A DNA stretch of 64,000 nt, taken from Paenibacillus marchantiophytorum. Lineage in GTDB: Bacteria; Bacillota; Bacilli; Paenibacillales; NBRC-103111. The stretch covers positions 124,001 through 188,000 of the forward strand of contig NZ_BMHE01000003.1 of NCBI RefSeq assembly GCF_014640555.1. Reading direction: 5' to 3'. The notes under the pieces were generated by a model that was given only the letters and a program-made list of their open reading frames with translations, did not search any database and was not told where the DNA came from. Positions 9,105 to 17,955 of this stretch are shown in pieces. The position numbers and the translations under genes are program-made. Position 1 is the stretch's first letter, and the number at the start of each line of letters is the position of its first letter.

Positions 9105-10643
9105 CTAAATCGAATGGGCAGCATGGGATTTATGCGGGGTTAAGCTCCTAGCCACGTTGTCGAATGCTCCCAACCAGTCAGAAGTGATGATACTTCCGAT
9201 GTAACCGTCTGGTCGGATCAGGACCAACGTGTCACCGGTGATACCGTAAATGCTGGTCAAACTGCCCGCGGTGTCATTGAGGCAATTGAGCTCGACGCTG
9301 TACCCCGTACCGACAGCGTATCGGTGCAGTTCTGCGCCGCCAGTCGGCCAGTTCAGCTTGGGGAGTATGGCAGCGGCGTTGCCACCGAAAGCCAGCAGCG
9401 TGAAGTGCGGCCCCTGGTACACGTTGAACAAGCGTCGTTCCCCGCTGGGTCCGGTGCACGGCGCATCAGGTGCGCGGTCGCCCACATGCAGGGTCTTCGT
9501 GGATGGCGCGTCGGCGGGAGCGAGTAAACCGCCGTGGTACGAGAGTTTGAGCTGTCGCTCCTCGTCTCCGCGCTTAAGACCGGAGATACGGTGCTTGCTG
9601 AGACTGGCGTAAAGCTCGCTCGACTTGCCGAGGACCCGCGCGGCAATCGGTTGTCGTTCGGCCTCGTAGCTGTCGAGGAGGCTATCGGGTGCGCCTGCGA
9701 TGACCTGGCCGAGTTTCCAACCAAGGTTGTAGGCGTCTTGCACACCGGTGTTGAGGCCCTGCCCGCCGGCAGGCGTGTGGACGTGGGCGGCATCCCCCGC
9801 CAGGAAGACGCTGCCCGCCCTGTAGTGCTCGGCTAGTCGGACGTTGGGCCGGAACACCGAGGTCCAAGTGATGTCGCGGAGCCGGGAACCAGTGAGCGTG
9901 CGGAACTGGGAGGCCAGATGGGCTTCGTCCAGATCAGGCGTCTCGTCCGGTGTAAGCCGGATCATGACTTGGAATTGGTCGGTGTGGGGCAGCGGACAGG
10001 CTCCGACCGTTTTGCCGTGCGTGCGTGGCCATATGTGCCACCGATTGCGTGATAGACCATCGATCGACCCGTCGATGATGAGCATTCGGTCGGACTCGTT
10101 GGTCTCTCCGACAAACCGAATACCCGAAGCCTTGCGGACGGCGCTCGAGCCTCCGTCGGCCCCAACCAGATACCGGCTGCGGACCTTCTCTCCCGATGAG
10201 AGCGTCGTCGTCACACCACCAGCATCTTGTTCGAAACCATCCACCGCCGTGCCGAACTCGATGCGCAGCCCGAGTCGGTCGAGCAGGCGGTGCAAGATGG
10301 CGTCGGTACGGTGTTGAGGCAGCATGACAATGTTCGGATACGGCACGCTCAGCGTCGGTCTGTTCTGCTGCTGCATCCGCCACGGCACTATGAACGGTCC
10401 AAGATGGAAGCCCGCGAGCGGGTAAGGGCCGCCCTCTGCGAGAGCCTCGTCCAGTAAGCCGAGATCTTCCAAAACCTCCAGGGTGCGCGGCTGGACTCCC
10501 TTCGCGCGGGAGCCCCTAAAGGCGTGCGGCGCCTTATCAACCAGTCGGACGCGAAGGCCGCGCCGCAGCAGATCCGCCGCCAGCGTAGAGCCTGTCGGGC
10601 CAGCTCCGGCCACGAGTACATCGATATCGTTATGTTCTGTCAA
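9105..10643 (-). CDS. FAD-dependent aromatic-type monooxygenase (PHBH fold, Rox/PgaE-like)
   Basis: A flavoprotein monooxygenase of about 512 residues that would use NAD(P)H and O2 to hydroxylate an aromatic or polyketide-like substrate. Visible landmarks are the dinucleotide motif GAGPTG near residue 13, the DG motif GADGGSSAVRKASG (about 160), and the flavin ribityl GD motif FLAGDAAHVHTPAGGQG (about 285). A C-terminal thioredoxin-like extension is typical of pentachlorophenol-monooxygenase and rifampicin-monooxygenase relatives. I start at the TTG at 10643, nine bases after AGGAGG; the TTG at 10652 abuts the ribosome site. Base composition is strikingly GC-rich (43 of 60 bases in line 9781-9840), unlike its AT-richer neighbours, so recent transfer from a high-GC organism is likely. 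It is divergent from a MarR gene with operator-like sites between them, suggesting inducible detoxification or resistance. Confidence 0.92.
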   Translation of the reverse strand: MTEHNDIDVLVAGAGPTGSTLAADLLRRGLRVRLVDKAPHAFRGSRAKGVQPRTLEVLEDLGLLDEALAEGGPYPLAGFHLGPFIVPWRMQQQNRPTLSVPYPNIVMLPQHRTDAILHRLLDRLGLRIEFGTAVDGFEQDAGGVTTTLSSGEKVRSRYLVGADGGSSAVRKASGIRFVGETNESDRMLIIDGSIDGLSRNRWHIWPRTHGKTVGACPLPHTDQFQVMIRLTPDETPDLDEAHLASQFRTLTGSRLRDITWTSVFRPNVRLAEHYRAGSVFLAGDAAHVHTPAGGQGLNTGVQDAYNLGWKLGQVIAGAPDSLLDSYEAERQPIAARVLGKSSELYASLSKHRISGLKRGDEERQLKLSYHGGLLAPADAPSTKTLHVGDRAPDAPCTGPSGERRLFNVYQGPHFTLLAFGGNAAAILPKLNWPTGGAELHRYAVGTGYSVELNCLNDTAGSLTSIYGITGDTLVLIRPDGYIGSIITSDWLGAFDNVARSLTPHKSHAAHSI

Positions 10644-10732
10644 TTGAATCAACCTCCTATGTTCTTGTTGCGCAATTGATTGGATACGCTGCTTTTTCTC
10701 GAGTAGCTTATCTCAGTAATTTAATTTCCTTA

Positions 10733-10803
10733 GAAACTTAAAGTTTCCTTTGAAACAATAATAAAACATCCCCCTTTTCTTTGTCAATATGGTTTCCAAG
10801 AAA
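10733..10803. promoter_or_regulatory. Putative MarR operator sites in the divergent region
   Basis: A perfect 15-base palindrome GAAACTTAAAGTTTC (10733-10747) overlaps a second inverted repeat GTTTCCTTTGAAAC (10743-10756). A weaker related site GTTTCCAAGAAC lies at 10792-10803. These GTTTC/GAAAC repeats surround the monooxygenase promoter and are natural binding sites for the adjacent MarR regulator (inference). Confidence 0.65.
10758..10787 (-). promoter_or_regulatory. Sigma-A promoter of the FAD monooxygenase gene
   Basis: On the minus strand TTGACA (10787-10782), an 18-base spacer, then TATTAT (10763-10758). The operator-like palindromes lie immediately downstream of the -10 box, where a bound repressor would block transcription. 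Confidence 0.75.
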
Positions 10804-10832
10804 CTTTATTTGTGGACCTCCCCTTGCTATAC
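10804..10832 (+). promoter_or_regulatory. Candidate promoter of the MarR gene
   Basis: TTTATT, 17-base spacer, TATACT, ending 33 bases before the start codon. The -35 box is weak and abuts the GTTTCCAAGAAC half-operator, consistent with autoregulation. GGAGGAG at 10851 is the ribosome site. Confidence 0.5.
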
Positions 10833-10864
10833 TGGAATTAGGTTAACTATCGGAGGAGATATCC

Positions 10865-11533
10865 ATGATCAACCATGCGGACAAACAAAAGAAAGATCGC
10901 TTAATCAAGGAAGTATTGGAAGCTGTGAAGGGGATACAACATAAATACCAGGCGGAAGATGACGAAGAGAAAGAGTGGCTAGTCCAGAATAGCCCTACTC
11001 CTGTTATTGCTGAATTGCTGAAAGAATTGACTGTTATGATGCTGCATGTGCTGGATGCAATTGGTAAGCTTGAGCCCGTAAACGGTATAACGATTTCTAA
11101 GCAATTCGGCTTTTCCAAAGGGAATGTCTCTAAAATCACGAGGAAACTGCTGGACAAACAAATCATCGTTATTGAATACCTTCCCGATAACAAAAAGGAA
11201 ATTCTGTTTCGTACCACATCACTTGGCAAGGAAATTTATCGTTTGCATCTAGCCTTGCATCAGCAAATTGATCTTGGGGTCAATAAATTCTTGCAACGGT
11301 ATAACGAAGATGAATTGCAATTTCTAGTCACAACCCTTCACGAAACTTTGCATGCATCTTGGATTCATTCGGAGTCAAACTCTGTGCAAGACACTGACAA
11401 GCTCCTTCCTTCTGTAACAGTTGCTGAGGAGATGAACGAAGTCATGGCGATGCTCAACAAACTGGATTCCCGCAACTTAAGGAAAGCGAAAGCGATTCTT
11501 AATGATGTTTTTTTTACAGAATATGAGGATTAA
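10865..11533 (+). CDS. MarR-family transcriptional regulator
   Basis: A 222-residue cytoplasmic DNA-binding protein. The winged HTH lies at about residues 70-130 (ITISKQFGFSKGNVSKITRKLL recognition region, wing DNKKEILFRTTSLG). It is longer than typical MarR proteins (about 140-160) because of an acidic N-terminal helix and a C-terminal extension of about 50 residues. GGAGGAG precedes the ATG at 10865 by eight bases. It is divergently transcribed from the FAD monooxygenase; by the usual logic it represses that gene until a phenolic or antibiotic ligand binds. Unlike the monooxygenase, its base composition is ordinary for the region, so the two may have different origins, or the regulator may have recruited the transferred gene. 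Confidence 0.9.
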   Translation: MINHADKQKKDRLIKEVLEAVKGIQHKYQAEDDEEKEWLVQNSPTPVIAELLKELTVMMLHVLDAIGKLEPVNGITISKQFGFSKGNVSKITRKLLDKQIIVIEYLPDNKKEILFRTTSLGKEIYRLHLALHQQIDLGVNKFLQRYNEDELQFLVTTLHETLHASWIHSESNSVQDTDKLLPSVTVAEEMNEVMAMLNKLDSRNLRKAKAILNDVFFTEYED

Positions 11534-11547
11534 GGATGATAGCAATA

Positions 11548-12520
11548 AAGAAATTTGCCGCCCTAAGAGATGAGCGTCTTCATAGCGCTTTTTAACAACA
11601 CCGCGACTTAGGGCTTTGCAATGACAGAGTGCGTCGTGTGAAAAGGAACTATGATCCTCTATATGGCGGGAACTGGGGCAAACCTAGCATGAAAGGGAAC
11701 TGAGGTCCGCTATTTCAGCGGAACCTGCTGATTCCGACGTAGAAATGGTGACATAGCGGATCGTAGTTCCCTCTGGCGCGGAATATGGCGGTTTTCAGAA
11801 TTATAGCGTACTGTAGTTCCCTCCAACTCGCGATGATGACACATTTTGCTATAAACGCGGCTTAACGTTCCCTTTTCTCGGCGCGATAGCTAAGCTAGCG
11901 GATCTCATTCTGCCAAATAGCTTGTTTATTACCTCCAAACCAGCAGCAATTCGAACACATAAGTACGTTCACAGCTACCTTGTTCTCATCACATCTCGCC
12001 TCGTCTCATCATCATCTCATCGTATCTCATCACAGCTCTTCTCTTCTCTTCTCTTCCCATAGTGCCGCATCGAACCACTCCAACGTGTTGGGCCGCCTAC
12101 AACCCAACCCTGGAGACTGGCGTCAATCTCCAACATTTAAATTCTGGGCCAGCTTCACTCACCCCATCCCAAAAACATGTCTCTTAGACCTTCGTCGATG
12201 GGTAACTTGACATATGTCCTCAGACAAGACCCGGCTCCACTCTTCCGTTTCTGCGCATGAACACGTCGTGCAGAAACGCCCCTTGCACCGAAAAGGGCAC
12301 CACCTTAAGATCGTGGCACCCTTCACATGCGAGCAGCTTAAACCCTTTTTCGGGTTTCCACAATCTCGAAATTTCCGGATTTCTTTCAGCACTACGGGAC
12401 ATATCTTTTTGCCATGCTTGCTTTTAAAGGCTTCCCTGTGCCGATTCTCATCAAAGAAAATTCGGTGTCGGATGTCCTGTTTCATACTCTATATCCACGC
12501 AAAAACTTATATTTTCTGGC
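11548..12520 (+). repeat. Dispersed repeat family B, copy 1 (long form)
   Basis: About 970 bp of noncoding repeat. The left third holds alternating motifs GGAACTATGATCC and GGATCGTAGTTCC. The middle is a CTCATC/CTCTTC-rich stretch (about 11975-12060). The right part is a decayed IS91-like transposase start on the minus strand, and the end carries AAAAACTTATATTTTC. The right end stops 12 bases before the terminator at 12532. Confidence 0.85.
12159..12485 (-). pseudogene. Decayed IS91-family-like transposase N-terminus (copy in B1)
   Basis: Minus-strand open stretch beginning MKQDIRHRIFFDENRH, with GRFCTTCSC and EEWSRVLSED. The neighbouring frame carries the rest of a zinc-ribbon pattern (LLACEGCHDLKVVPF), so at least one frameshift has split the Cys motif. 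This resembles the zinc-binding N-terminal domain of IS91-type transposases. The catalytic HUH region is absent, as only a short trace (IDEGLRDMF in another frame) follows. Non-functional. Confidence 0.65.
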
Positions 12521-12531
12521 GTGTATTCTAA

Positions 12532-12567
12532 GAAAGGGCCTCTCCCTTTTCAAGGAGAAGCCCTTTC
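12532..12567 (-). terminator. Terminator of the DHA2 MFS gene
   Basis: Arms GAAAGGGC-TCTCC / GGAGA-GCCCTTTC around a short T/A-rich loop, 24 bases after the MFS stop codon. The T run on the minus strand is short (TTCTTAG). Confidence 0.75.
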
Positions 12568-12591
12568 CGCATACCTTTTTATCTGTTATTT

Positions 12592-14082
12592 CTAAGTTGC
12601 ATTAACGGGTTTCGGTGCTGTTTTGAATTCCGGTTCTTCTTCGGCCTGACCTACACGTTTAATAAAGAAGGAAAGCAGCAAGCCAACAACGCCAATGCCA
12701 ATAATGACAAGATAAGAATCATTGATCCCTTGAATTGATGCTTCTTTGATAAGTTCCTTGGTCGCAGTCGCTGTTTTGCTTGCTGTCATCATCTCTATCA
12801 AATGAGATTTGGTTCTTGTCGTCATAACCGTGATCAGTAATGCTGTTCCGACGCCACCTGCTACTTGCTTAATGGTATTGGAGATTGCTGTCCCATGCGC
12901 ATTCAGTCTTGAAGGCAATTGATTCAGGCCCGCTGTCGTGATTGGCATTAAGAAGAGCGCCATCCCAAAGCGTCGTCCTGTGGACATGAGAACTAAATAC
13001 GTGTAACTGGTAGAATCCGTCAAATTGATGAATCCAAGTGTGGTTACGATGGTAATGATCATTCCGACTACGGACAACCATTTTGCTCCGAACTTATCGA
13101 ACAACTTACCAGCTATTGGCATCATGAGTCCCATGAGCAGGGCTCCTGGGAGCATAAGGATACCTGATTCTAGCGCCGTATATCCGCGGGCATTTTGCAA
13201 ATATAATGGAAGCAGCATCATATCCGCATACATAACCATTGTAACCGCAATGTTGATCAGTGTTGTCAGGGTAAACATGTTGTATTTGAACGCTCTAAGG
13301 TCTAAGAGTGGGTCTTTAATAACCAGTTGACGCCATGTAAACAATATTAAAGCGACAACACCTACAATGATAGATAGGATAACTTCCGCACTCGACCAAC
13401 CTTTACCGCCAGCGCTGCTGAAACCGTAAAGCAGGAAACCGAATCCGATTGTCGAGAGAACAGCACCCCACGCATCAATTTTGGGATAGGTGCGTTCTGC
13501 GACATTTTTCAGATAGATAGAAGCAACGATAATAACGATGACAACAAATGGGATGATGCCATAGAAAAGGGTACGCCATGAATAATGCTCCAAAATATAA
13601 CCAGCTATGGCAGGTCCAACAGCAGGGGCAAAAATGATCGCCAACCCAACCATTCCCATAGCTGCGCCACGCTTATCTGGTGGATAGATCGTCAAGATGA
13701 CATTCATGAGAAGCGGCATGATAATACCAGCCCCAGCCGCTTGAATCAGACGGCCAACCAATAATAATTCAAAGCCAGGTGCCACGGCTGAAACAATAGT
13801 ACCAATGAGGAAAATAATCATGGAAGCTTGGAACAGCTCCCGCGTTGTAAAGCGTTGCATCAGGAACGCTGTGATCGGAATTAAGACACCGTTAACCAGC
13901 ATATAACCCGTGGTCAGCCATTGCCCTGTCGAAGCGGCAATATCAAATTCAACCATGAGCTTAGGTAAGGCAACACTCATAATCGTCTGATTCAGAACGG
14001 CAATGAACGCTCCCAAAATCATTACAAACAATAAGGGTCCTTTCTTAATGGAACTACTGTCAAATGCTGCAATTTTACTCAT
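12592..14082 (-). CDS. MFS multidrug exporter, DHA2 (EmrB/QacA) family, 14 helices
   Basis: A proton-driven exporter of about 496 residues in the cytoplasmic membrane. The first helix carries LNQTIMSVALPKL, the motif-A-like loop is MQRFTTRELFQ, and motif C is APAVGPAIAGYILEH in helix 5, characteristic of drug:H+ antiporters. The start at 14082 (MSKIAAFDSS) is chosen for its AAAGGAAT ribosome site; the upstream in-frame ATG at 14112 has none. It is divergent from a TetR gene with an inverted repeat between them, the standard repressor/pump arrangement. One copy of repeat family B follows its terminator. Substrate unknown. Confidence 0.93.
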   Translation of the reverse strand: MSKIAAFDSSSIKKGPLLFVMILGAFIAVLNQTIMSVALPKLMVEFDIAASTGQWLTTGYMLVNGVLIPITAFLMQRFTTRELFQASMIIFLIGTIVSAVAPGFELLLVGRLIQAAGAGIIMPLLMNVILTIYPPDKRGAAMGMVGLAIIFAPAVGPAIAGYILEHYSWRTLFYGIIPFVVIVIIVASIYLKNVAERTYPKIDAWGAVLSTIGFGFLLYGFSSAGGKGWSSAEVILSIIVGVVALILFTWRQLVIKDPLLDLRAFKYNMFTLTTLINIAVTMVMYADMMLLPLYLQNARGYTALESGILMLPGALLMGLMMPIAGKLFDKFGAKWLSVVGMIITIVTTLGFINLTDSTSYTYLVLMSTGRRFGMALFLMPITTAGLNQLPSRLNAHGTAISNTIKQVAGGVGTALLITVMTTRTKSHLIEMMTASKTATATKELIKEASIQGINDSYLVIIGIGVVGLLLSFFIKRVGQAEEEPEFKTAPKPVNAT

Positions 14083-14116
14083 TTCACTTATTCCTTTCAA
14101 ATTCAATTTCAAACTA

Positions 14117-14151
14117 ATTTACATTGTGTAGTATAATTAATTGATGTAAAT
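14117..14151. promoter_or_regulatory. Putative TetR-regulator operator
   Basis: Inverted repeat ATTTACAT (14117-14124) and ATGTAAAT (14144-14151) separated by 19 bases, 35 bases upstream of the MFS start and overlapping its AT-rich promoter region. The wide spacing is unusual for one dimer and could be two half-sites. Confidence 0.45.
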
Positions 14152-14306
14152 AGTATTATAGTCATCTATCTTACTGTTCACAAGCTACAGCTTTTTTATA
14201 AATGTATATTAAATGACATTTCCAACGGATATGTCGTCTAACTAATACATAATCCACAACTCTCGCTGAATTTGTCGCATAATACCCTTGAGGAGAATGG
14301 AAGTGA

Positions 14307-14891
14307 ATGTCCATGTCAACAAAGCCACAACGCATAGACCCGCGTGTACTTCGCACACGCCAATTGATTCGAGATGCCTTTATTGAATTGCTTTACGAGC
14401 TTGAACTTGAGAAAATAACTGTGAATCGTATCTCGGAGCGAGCGACGATCAATCGTGTCACCTTCTATCTTCATTATCGAGATATTCCAGATATGATCGA
14501 TAGATTGGCTGATGATATGATTAATGAAATCCATGCCATCTTGAAGGAATTTCCTAACCATTCCGATTCAAATATGCAAATGATCATCAAAATACTTGAA
14601 CATATCGCGGAAAATTCGAAATATTATAAGGTTCTGCTCGCTTCCAAACGTATACCCGTATTTACGGAACGACTCATGAAGCTGTTCGCTGAATTTATTA
14701 CCACTCGAATGAACAAGTTAGAGGAATCCTCAACATTGAAAGTTCAAAAAGATATTGCAATTTGGTACGGCTCCTCCGCCATTATTGGTACGATTGTTTT
14801 CTGGCTTCGCAATGATTTACCCTATACGCCTATTTATTTGGCTGCACAGCTTTCAGAATTGCTCCATCTCCCTCAGCAAGAAGTAAAATAA
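14307..14891 (+). CDS. TetR/AcrR-family transcriptional regulator
   Basis: A 194-residue regulator with an N-terminal HTH (about residues 20-62: DAFIELLYELELEKITVNRISERATINRVTFYLHY pattern, split here by function) and an all-helical ligand domain of the TetR_C_8-like type. The Tyr-Leu-His-Tyr end of the recognition helix is typical. ATG at 14307 follows AGGAGA by ten bases; a second ATG at 14313 is possible. Divergent from the DHA2 exporter, which it probably represses. A long symmetrical hairpin follows its stop. Confidence 0.9.
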   Translation: MSMSTKPQRIDPRVLRTRQLIRDAFIELLYELELEKITVNRISERATINRVTFYLHYRDIPDMIDRLADDMINEIHAILKEFPNHSDSNMQMIIKILEHIAENSKYYKVLLASKRIPVFTERLMKLFAEFITTRMNKLEESSTLKVQKDIAIWYGSSAIIGTIVFWLRNDLPYTPIYLAAQLSELLHLPQQEVK

Positions 14892-14953
14892 CAAGCTCAA
14901 AGAGGCTGCTCGCAAGGTTTTCAACCTTGTGACACAGCCTCTTTGAGCTTGTT
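14890..14953. terminator. Bidirectional terminator with 19-base perfect arms
   Basis: AACAAGCTCAAAGAGGCTG pairs perfectly with the sequence at 14935-14953. A small inner hairpin (CAAGGTT/AACCTTG) occupies the loop. It lies between the convergent TetR and VOC genes and serves both strands. Confidence 0.85.
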
Positions 14954-14982
14954 AAAAACAAGAATCAGGTCTATTGATTAGC

Positions 14983-15369
14983 CTAGGAAGCCGTAAACAT
15001 CCAGGACACACCAAACTTATCCACGAACTGTCCGAAAAAGCCGCCCCAAGGTGCTTGTCCGAATGGAAATAGCACATTACCGCCTTCCGATAACTTGATG
15101 TAAGCATCGCGGCCTTCGCCTTCCGAAGCGAATTCAAGATTCAAGCTAATGCCATTCCCGTGAGTATGTCCATCGAAATCACTCATAAACAGGTTACATC
15201 CCGCGACAGCTATGCACATGTGCATGACCTTGTCTTTGTTTGCTTCCGAGGTATCCCCCATTTGGCCATGTGTCATAACGGACACAACTTCTCCGTCGAG
15301 AGCGCTGATGTAGAACGCTGCTTGAGCTCTTGCGTCCTCAGAGATAATATAGGGTGTAAGTTTTGCCAC
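14983..15369 (-). CDS. VOC-superfamily protein, PhnB-like
   Basis: A 128-residue small protein of the glyoxalase/bleomycin-resistance/dioxygenase fold, PhnB-like subgroup. It has the N-terminal MAKLTPYIISEDARAQAAFYISAL, the central HMCIAVAGCNLFMSDF and the C-terminal FPFGQAPWGGFFGQFVDKFGVSWMF. Such proteins often lack the full metal triad, and no catalytic role can be assigned. GTG start at 15369, with GGGAGG upstream. Monocistronic, convergent with the TetR gene. Confidence 0.85.
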   Translation of the reverse strand: MAKLTPYIISEDARAQAAFYISALDGEVVSVMTHGQMGDTSEANKDKVMHMCIAVAGCNLFMSDFDGHTHGNGISLNLEFASEGEGRDAYIKLSEGGNVLFPFGQAPWGGFFGQFVDKFGVSWMFTAS

Positions 15370-15553
15370 GAATAAACATCCTCCCTTGGTTGGGTTTTAT
15401 TTCACACTCTTACTATAACCATCGTTTTTCGTTTGTTCAAGGGGAAGTTGTTCAAAAAAGTATATTAACTATTTTTTCAAATAAAGAGTAATTGAAACAC
15501 AAATGGCGGATATTAAGTCCAGCGGAAATTATATGCAAAAGGCGAGATGAGAG

Positions 15554-16897
15554 ATGAACACCTCGACAAGGGAAGCAAAACTAACCTATATCGATCAAGT
15601 TTTTGAGCGTAATTCTGATTTTATTAATAAGGAAGCCTATATTTATCAGGTCCAGGTCCAAGTCTGCTATTTGGGGACACTCGTTCATTATGAAGATTCT
15701 TATGACACACTAGTAGCCAGATTGGCACATTTGGATGTTAAGGATAACCTGATCGAACAGATCGCCCTATCCCCTTCAACTAGAGTGAATGTTCCCTTAA
15801 CCGAGCTCGTGAATTCTATTTTACAAGGAATGCTGATTATTTTCCCCCAAGATGGATACGAAAATATCGTGATTGAGCCCTCTTCGATCAACAGCAGTCG
15901 CAGTATTATGGAAGCTCAAACGGAGAATCCGATTCAGACTTCATTAGATGCCTTTACGGAAGACATGTATGCAAATATAAGTCTCATTCGCAGAAAAATG
16001 CGGGTCAAAGATTTACACGTCCAGACTTACACCCTTGGGGCAGAACTCCCTCGTGAAGTGGCTGTCCTCTATGTGGAAGGGCAAGCCGATCCGAATGTCA
16101 TTCAACTCATCCATACCTGTTTGAATGATAACGCCAGCATGGATATTTCAGATGTGCAAGGACTGATGAAAGCTCTTAAACAGCCAAGTTACAGTATTGT
16201 TCCTACTTATCTAACTTCTGAGCTTCCTTCTACAACCAAACACAATTTAATGGACGGCCGCGTGGTCATCTTCTTGGATCATTTTCCTTTCTCACTTTCA
16301 TTCCCCTCGATTATATCGGACTTCTGGGATGTGAAAACGGATAAAGATCAACCTACGCTGTATATGTATTTGTACAGGATAGTTCGTATCACGAGTTTAA
16401 TCATCGCCATTACGTTGCCAGGGTTATATGTGGTTCTCAATTCAGTCAACCCTGAACTTTTGCGTATCCAGTTGGCTGTATCGATCACAAACTCCAGGGA
16501 GGGCGTTCCCTATCCTGTTCTTGTTGAATTGTTGATGATGCTGTTTATCATTGAAATGGTTATCGAAGCGAGTATTCGTCTTCCCAAAAGTATTGGCCCA
16601 ACCATCACGATGGTCGGAGGTATTATTCTGGGACAAGCTGTCGTTTCAGCCCGGTTAGTCAGTTACTTTCTTATTATTGTCGTGGCCGGCTCGACGATTG
16701 CGCATTTTACGATGGGCACGTATATGAACACTGTCTCCATTCGGTTGTACAAGTATGTCGTAATCTTGTTTTGTGCATTGTATGGCATACTCGGACTTAT
16801 GTCGTCCATCGCCTTATTTTGTTTTTACCTTGGGACGATTACAACGTTTGAGGTACCTTATTTGAGCCTCTCCACTAAAAGAGGGAAATCCAAATGA
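15554..16897 (+). CDS. Spore germination receptor A subunit (GerA/GerK family)
   Basis: A 447-residue subunit of a nutrient germinant receptor in the spore inner membrane. The N-terminal cytosolic domain carries LVNSILQGMLIIF and SLIRRKM motifs. The membrane domain begins near SDFWDVKTDKDQPTLYMYLYRI, and conserved SITNSREGVPYP and LPKSIGPTITMVGGIILGQAVV follow. It is shorter than many A subunits (about 480-540) because the hydrophilic C-terminal tail is brief (SLSTKRGKSK). ATG at 15554 with a weak AAAGGCGAG site. First gene of a three-gene operon with four-base overlaps. The upstream 180 bases are AT-rich; such operons are usually SigG-dependent, but I could not identify convincing boxes. Confidence 0.94.
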   Translation: MNTSTREAKLTYIDQVFERNSDFINKEAYIYQVQVQVCYLGTLVHYEDSYDTLVARLAHLDVKDNLIEQIALSPSTRVNVPLTELVNSILQGMLIIFPQDGYENIVIEPSSINSSRSIMEAQTENPIQTSLDAFTEDMYANISLIRRKMRVKDLHVQTYTLGAELPREVAVLYVEGQADPNVIQLIHTCLNDNASMDISDVQGLMKALKQPSYSIVPTYLTSELPSTTKHNLMDGRVVIFLDHFPFSLSFPSIISDFWDVKTDKDQPTLYMYLYRIVRITSLIIAITLPGLYVVLNSVNPELLRIQLAVSITNSREGVPYPVLVELLMMLFIIEMVIEASIRLPKSIGPTITMVGGIILGQAVVSARLVSYFLIIVVAGSTIAHFTMGTYMNTVSIRLYKYVVILFCALYGILGLMSSIALFCFYLGTITTFEVPYLSLSTKRGKSK

Positions 16898-17955
16898 GCA
16901 ATAGAGCCTTATTAACCATGTTTGTCATCGTTCATCTCTCGCTGTATTTTTATATCTATCCTGTCAAAATGATTGAAGCAACGTCCACAGGGCATTGGGA
17001 ACCTATTATTGTTGGTTTTCTTATAGAATTGTGTTGTGTTTGGGTATATGTGAAGGGGCTCTCTGCTTTTCCTGGTAAGGATATTGTGGATATATGTAAA
17101 ATGGTGGCGGGGAATTGGATGGCGCGCCTTCTGCTTATTCCTTTGTTGGCCTTTTTATTCTTGAATTCCAACATTACCCACAGCTATGAGATGGAATCGG
17201 TCAGCATCCTTCTGCTGCCTAATACCCCAACGTATTTCATTGTATTACTCTATGTCATTCCCCTTTACATTGCTTGGAAAGGCTACGGAGCGATTTCAAG
17301 AGGGGGGATTTTGTTATTCATCTGCGTGCTGCCTTTGGTCGTATTCTCTTTGATAAGCGCGGTGAGTAATTTCGATTTCGATAACATCTTTCCGCTCTAT
17401 GATACTCGGTTGAATTTCTTCAAGAGGCCGATGTTTTATTCTGCCTTTTTTGTGCATGCCGGTTTCTTATTCTTAGGTATGGTTAAGCTGAGACACAAGT
17501 TGCCTTTGCGCTATGTCATTCCTATTTTAGGCATACTTTTTATTTTTGCTTTATCCTCTGTTTATGTGCCGATGCTCATTTTCGGTCAGGAATCGATTAT
17601 CTATTTTCGCTATCCGAATGTGTTGACATCAGATACGGTTGATAGTGAGTGGGTTGTATTTGATTGGCTCCCTACTTTTTTTGTTATAGCAATGATCGCC
17701 ATCTCTATGATAGAAACGGCAGTGACTTTCTGGATGATGGCAACGTTGATTGAAAAGCTATTTTTGAAAAAGAAAAGGGGGATCGCAGTCCTCATCGTTG
17801 GTGTATTATCCTATATCTTCAGCTGTTATTTGGATAATATTGATACGTTGGAGAAATTTACTATCGTGCGTACCTACCTCTGCTTCTACAGTATTATTGG
17901 TATACCGCTTGCCGTCATTCTCATGAGTCTGAGGTATAGGAGGAATCCTGCTTGA
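16894..17955 (+). CDS. Spore germination receptor B subunit (GerAB/GerKB, APC superfamily)
   Basis: A 353-residue polytopic protein with about ten hydrophobic helices, belonging to the GerB branch of the amino acid/polyamine transporter superfamily. It is the likely germinant-binding subunit. Recognisable segments are GKDIVDICKMVAGNW, the AWKGYGAISRGGI stretch and the central FPLYDTRLNFF. The ATG at 16894 overlaps the A-subunit stop (ATGA), and the stop overlaps the C-subunit start. Length is normal. The nutrient recognised is not deducible. Confidence 0.93.
   Translation: MSNRALLTMFVIVHLSLYFYIYPVKMIEATSTGHWEPIIVGFLIELCCVWVYVKGLSAFPGKDIVDICKMVAGNWMARLLLIPLLAFLFLNSNITHSYEMESVSILLLPNTPTYFIVLLYVIPLYIAWKGYGAISRGGILLFICVLPLVVFSLISAVSNFDFDNIFPLYDTRLNFFKRPMFYSAFFVHAGFLFLGMVKLRHKLPLRYVIPILGILFIFALSSVYVPMLIFGQESIIYFRYPNVLTSDTVDSEWVVFDWLPTFFVIAMIAISMIETAVTFWMMATLIEKLFLKKKRGIAVLIVGVLSYIFSCYLDNIDTLEKFTIVRTYLCFYSIIGIPLAVILMSLRYRRNPA

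Noticed and set aside
9250..10621. Many open frames on both strands across the FAD monooxygenase
   Set aside because: They are by-products of high GC content. Only the minus-strand frame has a ribosome site, protein motifs and family-length sequence.
12214..12531. Plus-strand 105-codon open frame over the IS91-like remnant
   Set aside because: Antisense shadow of the transposase remnant, recurring only because the repeat recurs.
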